From: NVTR01 sp036479015
Lineage (GTDB): Bacteria; Pseudomonadota; Alphaproteobacteria; Rhodobacterales; Rhodobacteraceae
Length of the DNA: 64,000 nt
Assembly (NCBI GenBank): GCA_036479015.1
Contig: JAZGFB010000037.1
Span: forward strand, 143,810 to 207,809
Direction: 5' to 3'
Shown here: positions 8,900 through 19,200 of the stretch, piece after piece
How the letters are laid out: each line of letters opens with the position of its first letter
Numbering within the stretch: position 1 is the first letter of the stretch
Notes under the pieces: generated by a model
Database searches by the model: none
What the model was told of the DNA's origin: nothing
The model's input: the letters and a program-made list of their open reading frames with translations, nothing else
Made by a program: the position numbers and the translations under genes

Positions 8900-10041
8900 C
8901 CCGGATCAATGGAAGGTGGCTGGAAAACCCGGCGACCCAGCGGGTCATGACGCTGCTGACAGATGCCGGATATCAGGCTTATTTTGTCGGCGGATGTGTG
9001 CGCAATGCATTGTTGAAAACGGCGATCTCGGATGTGGATATCGCAACCGATGCCCATCCTGACCGGGTGATCGAGCTGTCGGACCACGCCGGGCTGAAAG
9101 CCATTCCCACCGGGGTAGAGCATGGCACAGTTACGGTGATGTCCGCCGGTATCCTCCATGAAATCACAACATATCGTAAAGACATTGCCACCGATGGTCG
9201 GCGTGCAGTGGTGGCGTTTTCGGGCAACATAACTGACGATGCCCGCCGCCGGGATTTCACGATGAACGCGCTTTATGCCGACGCGGCTGGTCAGGTTGTT
9301 GATCCGCTGGGCGGTATGGATGACCTGGAAAACGGCCGGGTGCGTTTCATTGAAAATGCCGATACGCGGATCAAAGAAGATTACTTGCGCAGCCTGCGTT
9401 TCTTTCGATTTTGCGCCTGGTACGGGGACCCGCAGGCAGGGCTTGATCCGGATGCATTGGCTGGGATCAGCGCCAACCTTGAAGGGTTGGAAGCCCTATC
9501 CAAAGAACGGGTTGGTGCGGAATTCAAGAAACTTCTTGCGGCACCAAATCCGGCCCCCGCGGTAGCGGCTATGGACAACACCGGCGTTCTGACGCGGCTG
9601 TTGCCGGGTGCTACTTCCCAGTATTTGGCGCCATTGATCCACCTAGAAGCTGATGATCCCAATGATCCAATTCGTCGCCTTGCCGCGCTGGGCGGCACCG
9701 GGGTTCAAAACGGTTTGCGCCTCAGCCGCGCTGATAATAAGCGCCTAAGTGTGCTTAGGGAAATTTTGGCAACCGATATGCACGGCATGGCTGCTGGCTA
9801 TCGCTTTGGCGCCCGCGCTGCCATTGATGGTGAGCTGTTGTTCAGCGCCATGTTGGGACAGCAACCGCCCAATGGGTTTCGCGAGCGCGCTGAAAAAGGC
9901 AACGCACAGATATTTCCCATTTGTGCAGATGATTTGATGCCTGAATTGCAGGGCAAGGCACTGGGACTGCGCTTGAAAGAACTGGAACTTCGCTGGATCG
10001 CATCGGATTTTTCCCTAACAAAAACACAACTTCTGACGTGA
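8896..10041 (+). CDS. CCA tRNA nucleotidyltransferase / poly(A) polymerase family protein
   Basis: The 381-residue class II nucleotidyltransferase should add or repair the 3'-CCA end of tRNA. The head domain shows YFVGGCVRNALL followed by the metal-binding D-V-D in ISDVDIATD, and later RRDFTMNALY, the conserved sugar/base recognition segment. The ATG at 8896 overlaps the preceding stop by 4 nt; the frame is open further upstream but that part runs inside the Nudix gene. It is the last gene of the hslO operon. Confidence 0.92.
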   Translation: MTRINGRWLENPATQRVMTLLTDAGYQAYFVGGCVRNALLKTAISDVDIATDAHPDRVIELSDHAGLKAIPTGVEHGTVTVMSAGILHEITTYRKDIATDGRRAVVAFSGNITDDARRRDFTMNALYADAAGQVVDPLGGMDDLENGRVRFIENADTRIKEDYLRSLRFFRFCAWYGDPQAGLDPDALAGISANLEGLEALSKERVGAEFKKLLAAPNPAPAVAAMDNTGVLTRLLPGATSQYLAPLIHLEADDPNDPIRRLAALGGTGVQNGLRLSRADNKRLSVLREILATDMHGMAAGYRFGARAAIDGELLFSAMLGQQPPNGFRERAEKGNAQIFPICADDLMPELQGKALGLRLKELELRWIASDFSLTKTQLLT

Positions 10042-10283
10042 ATTAAATTTGCCATTGCCAAATTGTCGCAGGTCGGTATGGTGCGCTTATGGAAAAAGGT
10101 CACATGACATATTTGGAGGCGCGCAAAATTAAATGCGCCAATCCAGCTGCGCCCGTGGGCGGAGTCTGTCTTGTGCTTGGGACTGGCTATCGCCTTATTC
10201 GTGCGGCGTCATGACAACCGCGTGACGCACCCCCACCCCGACTAAACCCATTTTCTAAATCTTTAAAATTATAGGTGAACGGC
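10042..10283. other. Intergenic region between the CCA enzyme and ABC exporter genes
   Basis: About 240 nt without a convincing gene. A 41-codon frame (10089-10214, starting M-E-K-G-H-M-T-Y-L-E) is open but has no clear ribosome binding site. A weak hairpin AATTTG/CAAATT (10046-10051 and 10059-10064) follows the CCA gene and has no U-run. AGGTGA at 10273-10278 is the ribosome binding site of the next gene. Confidence 0.4.
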
Positions 10284-12122
10284 ATGTATAAGCTGTTTGA
10301 GAATCTCGTAGACCCATTCCGGGCATACGAAACAGGAACCCCGCCCGCTACGTTATGGGCATTTTACAAAGAACAATTGCGCCCGTTTAAACGCTGGATA
10401 CCGGTGATGTTTGTCACCGGTCTGTTTGTGGCGTTGTTTGAGGCCGGAATGGTGTTTTACGCCGGGCGGCTGATTGATATCATGGACGATACCGGTGCCG
10501 CTGGTTTTTGGGATGCCCATGGTCGTGAACTGTTGATCGTGGCCCTGCTGGTGCTGTTTCTGCGGCCGTTGCTGATCGTGGTAAATTCACTAATCCTGGA
10601 ACAAACCCTGGTCGGCAATATGCAGGAACGGGTCCGCTGGCGGGCGCATAAACACATGCTTGGTCAGTCGGTGGGCTTTTTCCAGAACGACTTTGCCGGT
10701 CGGCTGTCTAATCGGGTGATGCAGATCGGTCCTGCGGCGGAAGACAACGTATATATGATATTTGAAGCGCTGTTTTATGCCGGGGCCTATATGCTTGGCG
10801 CGCTGGTGATTTTAAGCGGCATTGATATGCGAATTGTACTGCCGCTGCTTGTCTGGCTGGCCGCTTATATCAGTTATAATATCTGGATCGCAGGCCGGGT
10901 TGGCATCGCGGCGGAAAAATGGTCGGACGCGCGTTCAATGGTGACCGGGCGGGTGGTGGATGCCTATGCAAACATCGAAACGGTAAAACTGTTTTCCGCA
11001 GGACCAGCCGAGGAAAAATATGTGCTGTCGGCCCTGCGCCGGTTGCGGTTGCGGTTTCAGCGGTTCCTGCGGTTGATGACTGAATTGTCATTTGGCCTGA
11101 ACCTGATCAACGGTATCCTATTTGTCGCCGTCATTGGCACGGCTGTCTGGCTGTGGGCCGGGGAAGAAATCACTATCGGTCAGGTGGCGGCGGTGACCGG
11201 GCTAACCTTGCGGCTAAGTGCCATGAGCGGTTGGATAATGTGGGTGACGATCCGGCTGTTTGAAAATGCCGGTACAATCCGTGAAGGCCTGCGCAGTATC
11301 GCGGTGCCACATGACGTGGTCGACGCAACCGACAAACTGTTAAAGGTCACGGCCGGGGAAATCCGGTTTGCAGGTCTAACCCATCATTACGGTAAGGATC
11401 GCGGCGGACTGGATAAGGTGAATCTGACAATTAAACCCGGCGAAAAGGTCGGTCTGATTGGGCGGTCCGGTGCTGGAAAATCATCCTTGGTGAACCTGTT
11501 GTTGCGGTTTAGTGATGCTGAGCAGGGGGTTATTTCCATCGACGGGCAGAATATTTCGCAGGTGACCCAGGCGTCGTTGCGCAGTGCCATTGGTGTGGTG
11601 ACACAGGATAATTCGCTGCTGCACCGCTCTATCCGGGCTAACATTTTGTATGGCAATCCGCTGGCATCAGACGTTGAAATGATTACCGCTGCCAAGCGGG
11701 CCGAAGCGCATGACTTTATTTTGGAGCTGAAAGACCCACAGGGCCGCACCGGTTACAATGCCCATGTTGGTGAGCGTGGTGTGAAACTGTCAGGTGGTCA
11801 GCGTCAGCGGATCGCCATTGCAAGGATGATCCTGAAGGACGCGCCCATACTGGTGCTTGATGAGGCAACATCGGCGCTGGACAGCGAAGTTGAGGCCGCA
11901 ATTCAGCAAACACTATACGGCGTCATGCAAGGCAAAACGGTGATTGCAATCGCCCACAGGTTGTCTACCATATCTGTTATGGACCGGATTATTGTGATCG
12001 ATGACGGTGCCATCGTAGAGCAGGGCAGCCACAGTGATTTACTGGCGTCCAATGGACTCTATTCCAAATTCTGGAACCGCCAGTCGGGTGGGTTTATTGG
12101 CATTGAGGACGCGGTGACATGA
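10284..12122 (+). CDS. ABC exporter, fused permease and ATPase, first of a pair
   Basis: The 612-residue half-transporter has about six membrane helices in residues 30-310 and a C-terminal ATPase with Walker A GRSGAGKSS, signature LSGGQRQR, Walker B ILVLDEATSAL and switch H in AIAHRLS. It belongs to the MsbA/LmrA-like ABC exporters. The ATG at 10284 follows AGGTGA. The gene overlaps the next by 4 nt and the two products are similar along their length, so they probably form a heterodimer. Both ATPase sites keep the catalytic Glu after Walker B, unlike heterodimers with one degenerate site. Substrate unknown. Confidence 0.93.
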   Translation: MYKLFENLVDPFRAYETGTPPATLWAFYKEQLRPFKRWIPVMFVTGLFVALFEAGMVFYAGRLIDIMDDTGAAGFWDAHGRELLIVALLVLFLRPLLIVVNSLILEQTLVGNMQERVRWRAHKHMLGQSVGFFQNDFAGRLSNRVMQIGPAAEDNVYMIFEALFYAGAYMLGALVILSGIDMRIVLPLLVWLAAYISYNIWIAGRVGIAAEKWSDARSMVTGRVVDAYANIETVKLFSAGPAEEKYVLSALRRLRLRFQRFLRLMTELSFGLNLINGILFVAVIGTAVWLWAGEEITIGQVAAVTGLTLRLSAMSGWIMWVTIRLFENAGTIREGLRSIAVPHDVVDATDKLLKVTAGEIRFAGLTHHYGKDRGGLDKVNLTIKPGEKVGLIGRSGAGKSSLVNLLLRFSDAEQGVISIDGQNISQVTQASLRSAIGVVTQDNSLLHRSIRANILYGNPLASDVEMITAAKRAEAHDFILELKDPQGRTGYNAHVGERGVKLSGGQRQRIAIARMILKDAPILVLDEATSALDSEVEAAIQQTLYGVMQGKTVIAIAHRLSTISVMDRIIVIDDGAIVEQGSHSDLLASNGLYSKFWNRQSGGFIGIEDAVT

Positions 12123-13951
12123 AATTTGCAGACCTGATAGATCCCTATGCCCCCGCCGTTGGGCCGCCGCCCCGCACGTTGGGGCGGTTCTTTCACTGGG
12201 GGATAAAAGGCGCCTATCCGGTCATTGCCATTGCATCGGTGTTTGCCGGGGCCGTCGGCTCGCTTGAGGCATTCACCGCCATTATTCTGGGTGTGGTAAT
12301 TGATGCTGTCCTGACCAGTGGCCCGGATCGGTTCATGGCCGATAACTTTTGGTTGTTCGCCACGCTAGTCGGGTTTTTCATGGTGCTGCGCCCGGTTCTG
12401 ATGGGGCTGGGCGCGCTGTTTAACATGTATGTGCTTGGCGCCAATGTGATCACCATGGTGCTGTCGCGGATATCGCGCTGGACGCTGGGCCATTCGGTTG
12501 ATTTCTTTGACAGTGATTTTGCAGGGCGCATCGCCACCAAGGAAAACCAGGTGGCCCGCGCCATGGCAGAGGTGGTGGTTGAAACCGTCAATGTCGTGGC
12601 TTTTGCACTGGTGTCAGTGATCGCGTCGATCATTTTGGTGTCGTCGATTGATTGGCGCATTGGGCTGGTGCTGCTGGTTTGGCTGGTGGCCTATTCCATT
12701 TTGATACGTTGGTTTTTGCCCCGCGCCCGCAGCCGCGCCAAGGCGCGCGCCAACGCCCGCGCTGCTGTGACCGGGCAATTGGTGGATACGATCACCAACA
12801 TTAAAACCGTCAAACTGTTCGCCCATGATGACCATGAAGACAGTGCCACCCACCTGGCATTGGACAATCTGCGTGAAAAGTCGCTGCACTGGGGTGCGCT
12901 GTCGGTGTCGTTTCGGTTTACGCTGATGGGGTTGGCTGGGATATTACCAGCCAGCATGATTGGTGGCACTGCCTATCTGTGGTCGCTGGGTCTGGCCAGC
13001 GAAGGCGACATAGCTGCCGCCGGGGCTATATCTATTCGCTTGGGGCAAATGGTCGGCTGGGTCAGTTTTACGTTGATGCAGATTTATTCGAACATTGGTG
13101 AGGTCGAGGATGGCATGAACACCCTGACCCCGCCGCACAGTTTGGTGGATGATGTGGATGCTGGCACCCTGAGCGTTGCCAGTGCCAAGGTTGAGTTTGT
13201 GAATACCAGCTTTGCATACGGTCGCGATATCGGCGGCATCAGCAACATCAACCTGACGATATCTTCGGGTGAAAAGCTGGGCATCGTCGGGGCATCTGGT
13301 GCGGGCAAGTCAACGCTCGTCGCGGCGCTGTTGCGGATGTATGATATTGAAGGCGGCGAGATCCTGATTGATGGTCAGAACGTCGCCCATGTCACCCAGG
13401 AAAGTCTGCGCCGCAATATAGGAATGGTGACGCAAGACACGGCCATGTTCAACCGGTCGGCGCGCGATAATATCCTGTATGGGCGCCCGGATGCATCCGA
13501 GGATGCCCTGCAAAATGCGGCGCGTAAGGCCGAGGCGCATGGGTTTATTCTGGACTTGCAGGATCATCGGGGTCGTGCCGGATATGAAGCATTTCTGGGG
13601 GAGCGCGGCGTGAAATTATCGGGGGGGCAACGCCAGCGTATTGCCTTGGCCCGCGCCATCCTGAAGGACGCGCCAATACTGGTGCTGGATGAAGCGACGT
13701 CGGCGCTGGACAGTGAAGTTGAAGCAGAAATTCAAACAGCGCTGGCAACGGTGATGCAGGGAAAAACCGTGCTGGCGATTGCGCACCGGTTGTCGACGAT
13801 TGCGCGGATGGACCGGATTATCGTGATGGATGCGGGTCAGATTGTTGAGGACGGTACCCATAGTGAACTGCTGGTATTGGATGGCATGTATGCCCGTTTT
13901 TGGAACCGTCAGTCGGGCGGGTTCATCGGAATTGCCGAGGCTGCCGAGTGA
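12119..13951 (+). CDS. ABC exporter, fused permease and ATPase, second of a pair
   Basis: The 610-residue protein has the same layout as its upstream neighbour: six predicted membrane helices, then Walker A GASGAGKST, LSGGQRQR, ILVLDEATSAL and AIAHRLST. Both proteins end in near-identical segments (F-W-N-R-Q-S-G-G-F-I-G-I), evidence of origin by tandem duplication. Starts and stops overlap on both sides (ATGA at 12119, GTGA at 13948), placing it in one transcript with the exporter, the kinase and probably the methyltransferase. Confidence 0.93.
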   Translation: MKFADLIDPYAPAVGPPPRTLGRFFHWGIKGAYPVIAIASVFAGAVGSLEAFTAIILGVVIDAVLTSGPDRFMADNFWLFATLVGFFMVLRPVLMGLGALFNMYVLGANVITMVLSRISRWTLGHSVDFFDSDFAGRIATKENQVARAMAEVVVETVNVVAFALVSVIASIILVSSIDWRIGLVLLVWLVAYSILIRWFLPRARSRAKARANARAAVTGQLVDTITNIKTVKLFAHDDHEDSATHLALDNLREKSLHWGALSVSFRFTLMGLAGILPASMIGGTAYLWSLGLASEGDIAAAGAISIRLGQMVGWVSFTLMQIYSNIGEVEDGMNTLTPPHSLVDDVDAGTLSVASAKVEFVNTSFAYGRDIGGISNINLTISSGEKLGIVGASGAGKSTLVAALLRMYDIEGGEILIDGQNVAHVTQESLRRNIGMVTQDTAMFNRSARDNILYGRPDASEDALQNAARKAEAHGFILDLQDHRGRAGYEAFLGERGVKLSGGQRQRIALARAILKDAPILVLDEATSALDSEVEAEIQTALATVMQGKTVLAIAHRLSTIARMDRIIVMDAGQIVEDGTHSELLVLDGMYARFWNRQSGGFIGIAEAAE

Positions 13952-14472
13952 AACGGGTGATGGTGGTTGGCGGCCCGGGATCGGGGAAATCAACCCTGGC
14001 GGTGAAGCTGGGTAAAATTACCGGGCTGCCGGTGTTTCACATGGATTTGATCCACCACTTGCCCGGTTGGGTTGAGCGTCCGCGCGCGGACAAATTGCAA
14101 CTTGCTCATAACATTGAAGAATCTCAAAGCTGGATTTTTGAAGGCGGGCTTTCTGCAACCTTCAAAAACCGTGCCAGTCGGGCGGATACTTTGATTTGGC
14201 TGGACTTGCCGCTGGGCATTCGGCTGGCTAGGATTTTGAAGCGTCGGGTACAATACCACAATAAACCCCGCCCCGACGTACCCGAAAACTGCCCGGAACA
14301 CATAAGCTTTGAATTCACCAGCTACATTATCCGCACCCGCAATAGCCACCGCGAAAAAATCGCCCAGACCATTGCCGATGCCCCCCATCTAAAGGTACAT
14401 CACATCCGCACCGCCAAAGGGGCGGATACATTATTGGAATGGCTGACGGATGAGCACCAAACACACAATTGA
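13948..14472 (+). CDS. P-loop kinase-like protein (adenylate kinase / FlaR-type)
   Basis: The 174-residue protein starts at a GTG that overlaps the exporter stop (GTGA). The Walker A motif GPGSGKST is at residues 9-16, followed by F-H-M-D-L-I-H-H and W-I-F-E-G-G, the pattern of the small kinases annotated as DNA topology modulation protein FlaR or adenylate-kinase-like. The true substrate of this group is not established. The 3' end overlaps the methyltransferase start by 23 nt. Confidence 0.75.
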   Translation: MKRVMVVGGPGSGKSTLAVKLGKITGLPVFHMDLIHHLPGWVERPRADKLQLAHNIEESQSWIFEGGLSATFKNRASRADTLIWLDLPLGIRLARILKRRVQYHNKPRPDVPENCPEHISFEFTSYIIRTRNSHREKIAQTIADAPHLKVHHIRTAKGADTLLEWLTDEHQTHN

Positions 14473-15667
14473 ACGCCTGGGCCACCGCGGTGACGGCATT
14501 GCAATGGGCCCAGTCTTTGCCCCCGGTACCCTGCCAGGCGAGGAAATCACCGGCACCCTGACAGGTGATCGGCTGTCTGACATCAAAATCGTCACCCCAA
14601 GCGCCGACCGGGTACGCCCGCCCTGCCCCCATTTCAAAGCCTGTGGTGGCTGTTCGCTGCAACATGCATCTGATGAATTTCTGGCCAAATGGAAGGCCCA
14701 AACGGTGCGCGACGCGTTATCGCCGCACGGGCTGGACGCGCCGATCCGTCATACAATAACATCACCGGCGCGATCGCGCAGGCGCGCCACATTATCGGGG
14801 CGGCGGACTAAAAAAGGCGCACTGGTGGGGCTGCATGCAAGGGCATCCGGTGCCATTGTTGAGATACCAGAGTGTCAGCTTTTGCACCCTGATCTGATTG
14901 CCATAATCCCTGCCTTGCAAGCGCTGACAATCACCGGCGCGTCACGCAAGGGCGAAGTGTCGTTTGCCCTGACCCGTTCAGATGCTGGGGTGGATGTTGC
15001 TGTGACGGATGCCAAACCGCTGGATGGTGAATTGCGCGTGAAATTGGCCGCATTTGCCAACAGGTATGATCTGGCGCGCCTGAGTTGGGGGGATGAATTG
15101 ATCGCCGAATGCCGCGCGCCTGCTCAAACCATCGGGGTGGCCAAGGTTTCACCCCCTGCCGGGGCGTTTTTGCAAGCCACAGAGCAGGGCCAAAATGCGC
15201 TGGTTGCAGCGGTTAAGGAAGCAATGGGATCGGCCAAATCCATTGTTGATCTTTTTGCTGGCTGCGGCACGTTCGCGCTGCCGCTGTCGCAAAATTCTGA
15301 AATTCATGCGGTTGAAGATGACGCTGATATGCTGGCGGCACTTGATGCAGGTTGGCGGCACGCGCAGGGTTTGAAGAAAATAACATGCGAGACCCGTGAT
15401 CTGTTTCGCCGACCGTTATTGGCGGCAGAGCTGAAAAAAGTTGACGCAGTGGTCATTGACCCACCCCGCGCTGGCGCTGAGGCGCAGATCAGCGAGCTGG
15501 CCAAAGGCAGCACCACTATTGCCATGGTGTCGTGCAACCCGACTACATTTGCCCGGGATGCGCATATATTATGCAATGCTGATTACACCATCCAATGGAT
15601 TGATATCATTGATCAATTCCGTTGGTCCCCGCATGTGGAGCTGGTGGCATTGCTGTCGAAAAAGTGA
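14450..15667 (+). CDS. Class I SAM-dependent RNA m5U methyltransferase (RumA/TrmA-like)
   Basis: The 405-residue enzyme should methylate C5 of a uridine in rRNA or tRNA. An iron-sulfur cluster is indicated by C59, C65 and C68 in CPHFKACGGC, with a later Cys in IPECQLL. The SAM site is VDLFAGCGTF and the catalytic Cys is in VSCNPTTFARD, with V-I-D-P-P-R-A-G just before it. A short TRAM-like N-terminus (RLGHRGDGIA) precedes the cluster. The rRNA or tRNA target cannot be told from sequence. Confidence 0.9.
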   Translation: MSTKHTIERLGHRGDGIAMGPVFAPGTLPGEEITGTLTGDRLSDIKIVTPSADRVRPPCPHFKACGGCSLQHASDEFLAKWKAQTVRDALSPHGLDAPIRHTITSPARSRRRATLSGRRTKKGALVGLHARASGAIVEIPECQLLHPDLIAIIPALQALTITGASRKGEVSFALTRSDAGVDVAVTDAKPLDGELRVKLAAFANRYDLARLSWGDELIAECRAPAQTIGVAKVSPPAGAFLQATEQGQNALVAAVKEAMGSAKSIVDLFAGCGTFALPLSQNSEIHAVEDDADMLAALDAGWRHAQGLKKITCETRDLFRRPLLAAELKKVDAVVIDPPRAGAEAQISELAKGSTTIAMVSCNPTTFARDAHILCNADYTIQWIDIIDQFRWSPHVELVALLSKK

Positions 15668-15738
15668 TCGGTGTTGCCGGTTCCAATCGGGCGCTTACCG
15701 GCCTAACGTCTAGAAAACAGATAAAAGGCACATCAGAC

Positions 15739-16233
15739 ATGCCCAACAGAAGACGGGTGATCGCAGGTGGTATGGCGCTGGCCATCACTGGCTGTACATC
15801 GAAATTTCGTGCTTATGATGGGCCAGAGGTGACGCGGGTTGTCATTTTTAAGGGCGAACACCGGATGTTTCTGTTGAATGGATACACGATTTTGAAAAGC
15901 TATGAAATTGATCTGGGATTTCAGCCAAAGGGCCATAAGAAAATAGAAGGTGATGGAAAAACACCGGAGGGGTCATACCTGATTGACCGGAAAAACCCGG
16001 GCAGTGATTTTCATCTGTCCCTGGGCATTTCTTACCCGAATGCCCAGGATATTGCCGATGCCGGGGCTTTGGGGTTGCCACCCGGCGGGGATATTTTCAT
16101 TCATGGTGCCAGTGGCACCCTGGGGCAGAGCGGTACAGATTGGACATTTGGCTGTATCGCGGTCAGCAACCGGGAAATCGAAGAAATGTATGCCATGGTA
16201 AATCTGGGCACGCAGGTTGATCTTTTTCCCTAG
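15739..16233 (+). CDS. L,D-transpeptidase (YkuD) lipoprotein
   Basis: The 164-residue protein begins with a basic start and a lipobox (A-I-T-G-C), so it is probably lipid-anchored. The YkuD domain carries the catalytic signature IFIHGASG ... FGCIAVSN, with the nucleophilic Cys in GCIAVSN. Such enzymes cross-link or decorate peptidoglycan, or attach proteins to it. The ATG at 15739 is 71 nt after the methyltransferase stop; the longer upstream frame lies inside that gene. It is convergent with the 5-oxoprolinase gene. Confidence 0.88.
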   Translation: MPNRRRVIAGGMALAITGCTSKFRAYDGPEVTRVVIFKGEHRMFLLNGYTILKSYEIDLGFQPKGHKKIEGDGKTPEGSYLIDRKNPGSDFHLSLGISYPNAQDIADAGALGLPPGGDIFIHGASGTLGQSGTDWTFGCIAVSNREIEEMYAMVNLGTQVDLFP

Positions 16234-16241
16234 GGGTACAT

Positions 16242-19200
16242 TTAGGACCCGAACCCGCCGCCACCGGGGGTGCGCATGATAAATGTGTCGCCGGGGTGCA
16301 TTTGGGTTTCATCGTTGCCTTGCAGTTGCTCAAGTTGGCCGTCTGCGCGCCGCACCTGATTTTCACCAGTTTTGCCGGGCTGACCGCCTGATGCGCCATG
16401 GGGCGGGATGATGCGGTGGGACGACAGGACTGTGGCGGTCATTTCTTGAAGGAACTTTAGTTTTCGCACAATACCATTGCCGCCTGAAAACCTGCCGCGG
16501 CCACCAGAGCCGGTGCGAATGGAAAATTCTTCAACCCGCACCGGGAAACGGGTTTCCAGTACTTCCGGGTCGGTCATCCGGGTGTTGGTCATGTGGCTGT
16601 GCACCGCGCTGGCGCCATCATATCCGTCCCCCGCGCCGGTACCGCCGCAGATGGTTTCGTAGTTTTGGTAGGTCGCGTTGCCATAAACGAAATTGTTCAT
16701 CGTGCCCTGGGAGCCGGCGATCACCCCCAATGCGCCAAACAGGGTGTCGGCGATGGCTTGGGACACTTCGGTGTTGCCGGAAATAACCGCGGCGGGGTAT
16801 TTGGGGTTGATCATTGAACCCTGTGGCACGCGAATATCCAGCGGCTTAAGGCAGCCTTCGTTCATCGGGATATCGGCCCCGACGAGCGTGCGGAAAACAT
16901 ACAGGACTACTGCGCGGCAGATTGAAAGCGGGGCGTTATAGTTAAGGGGGTCCTGATCCGAAGTACCGGCAAAATCGATCACGGCTTTGCGCGCGGCTTT
17001 GTCGACGGTGATTTTGACTTTGATCTGGGCGCCAGAGTCCAGCGGGTAGGTGAAGGTGCTGTCGGTAAGCACATCTAATACACGGCGTACGGATTCTTGG
17101 GCGTTGTCTTGCACGTGGATCATATAGGCGTGCACGACGGGCAGGCCGAACTGGGTTGTGATCCGCTTTAGTTCCTGCACGCCGGTTGCATTGGCGGCGA
17201 CTTGGGCGGCAAGATCGGCCATGTTCTGATCGATGTTACGACAGGGGTATTTGCCGGATGCCAGCAGGGTGCGGGTGTCGGCCTGTTGCAGGGACCCGGC
17301 TTTCACCAACAGGAAATTGTCGATCAGGACGCCTTCTTGATCAATGTGGCGGCTGTCGGGGGGGGCAGAACCGGGGGTTGTGCCGCCGATATCTGCATGG
17401 TGGCCGCGCGAGGCGACGACATAGGCAATTTTGCCGTCGATGAACACCGGGGTGATGACGGTGATATCGGGCAAGTGGGTACCGCCGTTAAAAGGGTTGT
17501 TCATCATGAACACGTCGCCGGCGCGGATTTTCCCGGCATTTTCGGCCAGTATTTTTCGCACGCTTTCGCTCATGGAACCCAGATGCACGGGTACGTGTGG
17601 CGCGTTGGCGACCAGGTCGCCTGCGGAGCTGAAAATGGCGCAGGAAAAGTCCAGCCGTTCCTTGATGTTGACCGAATAGGCGGTGTTTTGCAGTGTTGCG
17701 CCCATCTGCTGGGCGATGGACATGAACAGGTTGTTGAACACTTCCAGCATCACAGGGTCAACCGAAGTGCCGATGGCTTCGTCGCGGGTTAACGGTACGA
17801 TGCGTTGCAACACGAGGTTCCCGCCGGCGACAACCTGGGCCTGCCAACCGGCATCGATCACATTGGTGCCGGTTGGTTCTGCGATAATTGCGGGGCCGGT
17901 GAGGTTTTGCCCTTGGGTCATTGCCGTGCGGTCAACCAGGGGAACGTCGCGCCAGGCACCGTCGGAAAACATCGGAACGGAAATATCTTTACCCGGTTTG
18001 GCGGTGGGCTTTCCGGAAAGGGTGACGGCTTCGCCGGTGGCACCAATTGCCTCGCAGGACAAAAGATCAATGATCAGTTGGTCGTATTCCGGCACAAAAC
18101 CAAGGCGTTGCTTGTGCAGATCATGGAAACCCTGGCGCATGTCCGCGACGCTGCCAAATGGCACTGCAAGTGTTTGATGCGAGCCATCGGTGCGAATGTG
18201 GGCCGTGTGCACAAGGCTGATGGCGTCGGGCTGAATGCCTTGGCCCAAAACTTCTGAGCGGGTTTCGTTACCCAAATCTTGCAAGATTTTTGCGGCTGTT
18301 TCTGCCTGCTCGATGTCTTCAGAAAACTGGTATTCCCGCATGGCCCGAACGTCAGCCAGCCCCATGCCAAAGGCAGATAGAACGCCCGCGAAAGGATGGA
18401 TGAAAATACGTTCCAACCCCAGCACATCGGCCACCTGACAGGCATGCTGACCGCCCGCACCACCAAAACAATTCATGGTGTATTTGGTCACGTCATAGCC
18501 ACGCTGCACGCTGATTTTCTTGATGGCATTGGCCATGTTTTCAACAGCGATTCGCAGGAAACCCTGGGCCAGTTCTTCGCAAGCGCGCAGGGGTTCATTG
18601 GTTTCATCGGCTATTTGCTGTGCCATGGCTGTGAATTTAATGCGCACAGTGTCGACATCGAGCGGCTGATCACCATTTGCACCAAACACATGCGGGAAAT
18701 GATCGGGCTGAACTTTGCCAAGCAGTACGTTGCAATCAGTCACCGTCAGTGGACCACCCCGGCGATAACTGGCAGGCCCTGGGTTGGCCCCGGCGCTTTG
18801 GGGCCCAACCTGCATGCGCCCGATTGCGTAGGATAGGATCGAGCCACCACCGGCCGCCACTGTGTGTATGTCCATCATTGGGGCGCGCATGCGCACGCCT
18901 GCGACCTCGGTTTCAAAGCTGCGCTCGAACTCACCGGCATAATGGCACACATCGGTTGAAGTGCCGCCCATATCAAAGCCTATCAACCTGTCCGCGCCAA
19001 TGACTGATGCGGTGCGCACCATGCCAACCACGCCACCAGCGGGGCCCGATAGAATGGCGTCTTTGCCATGAAACAGTGCGGCATCGGTTAAGCCACCATT
19101 GGATTGCATGAACATCAGCGATTTACAGCCGCCCTGTGCTGCGCCCAAAGCATCTGAGACCTGCGCCACATAACGGCGCAATATGGGGGATAGATAGGCA

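Noticed and set aside
10284..13951. Heterodimeric ABC exporter with one degenerate ATPase site
   Set aside because: I checked both ATPase domains: each has intact Walker A, LSGGQ, D-E-A-T Walker B and switch His, so both sites look catalytic.
17202..17792. 196-codon plus-strand frame within the 5-oxoprolinase gene
   Set aside because: It lies wholly antisense to a well-supported gene, its Gly/Val/Asp-rich text matches no family, and it has no ribosome binding site. It follows from the codon bias of the real gene.
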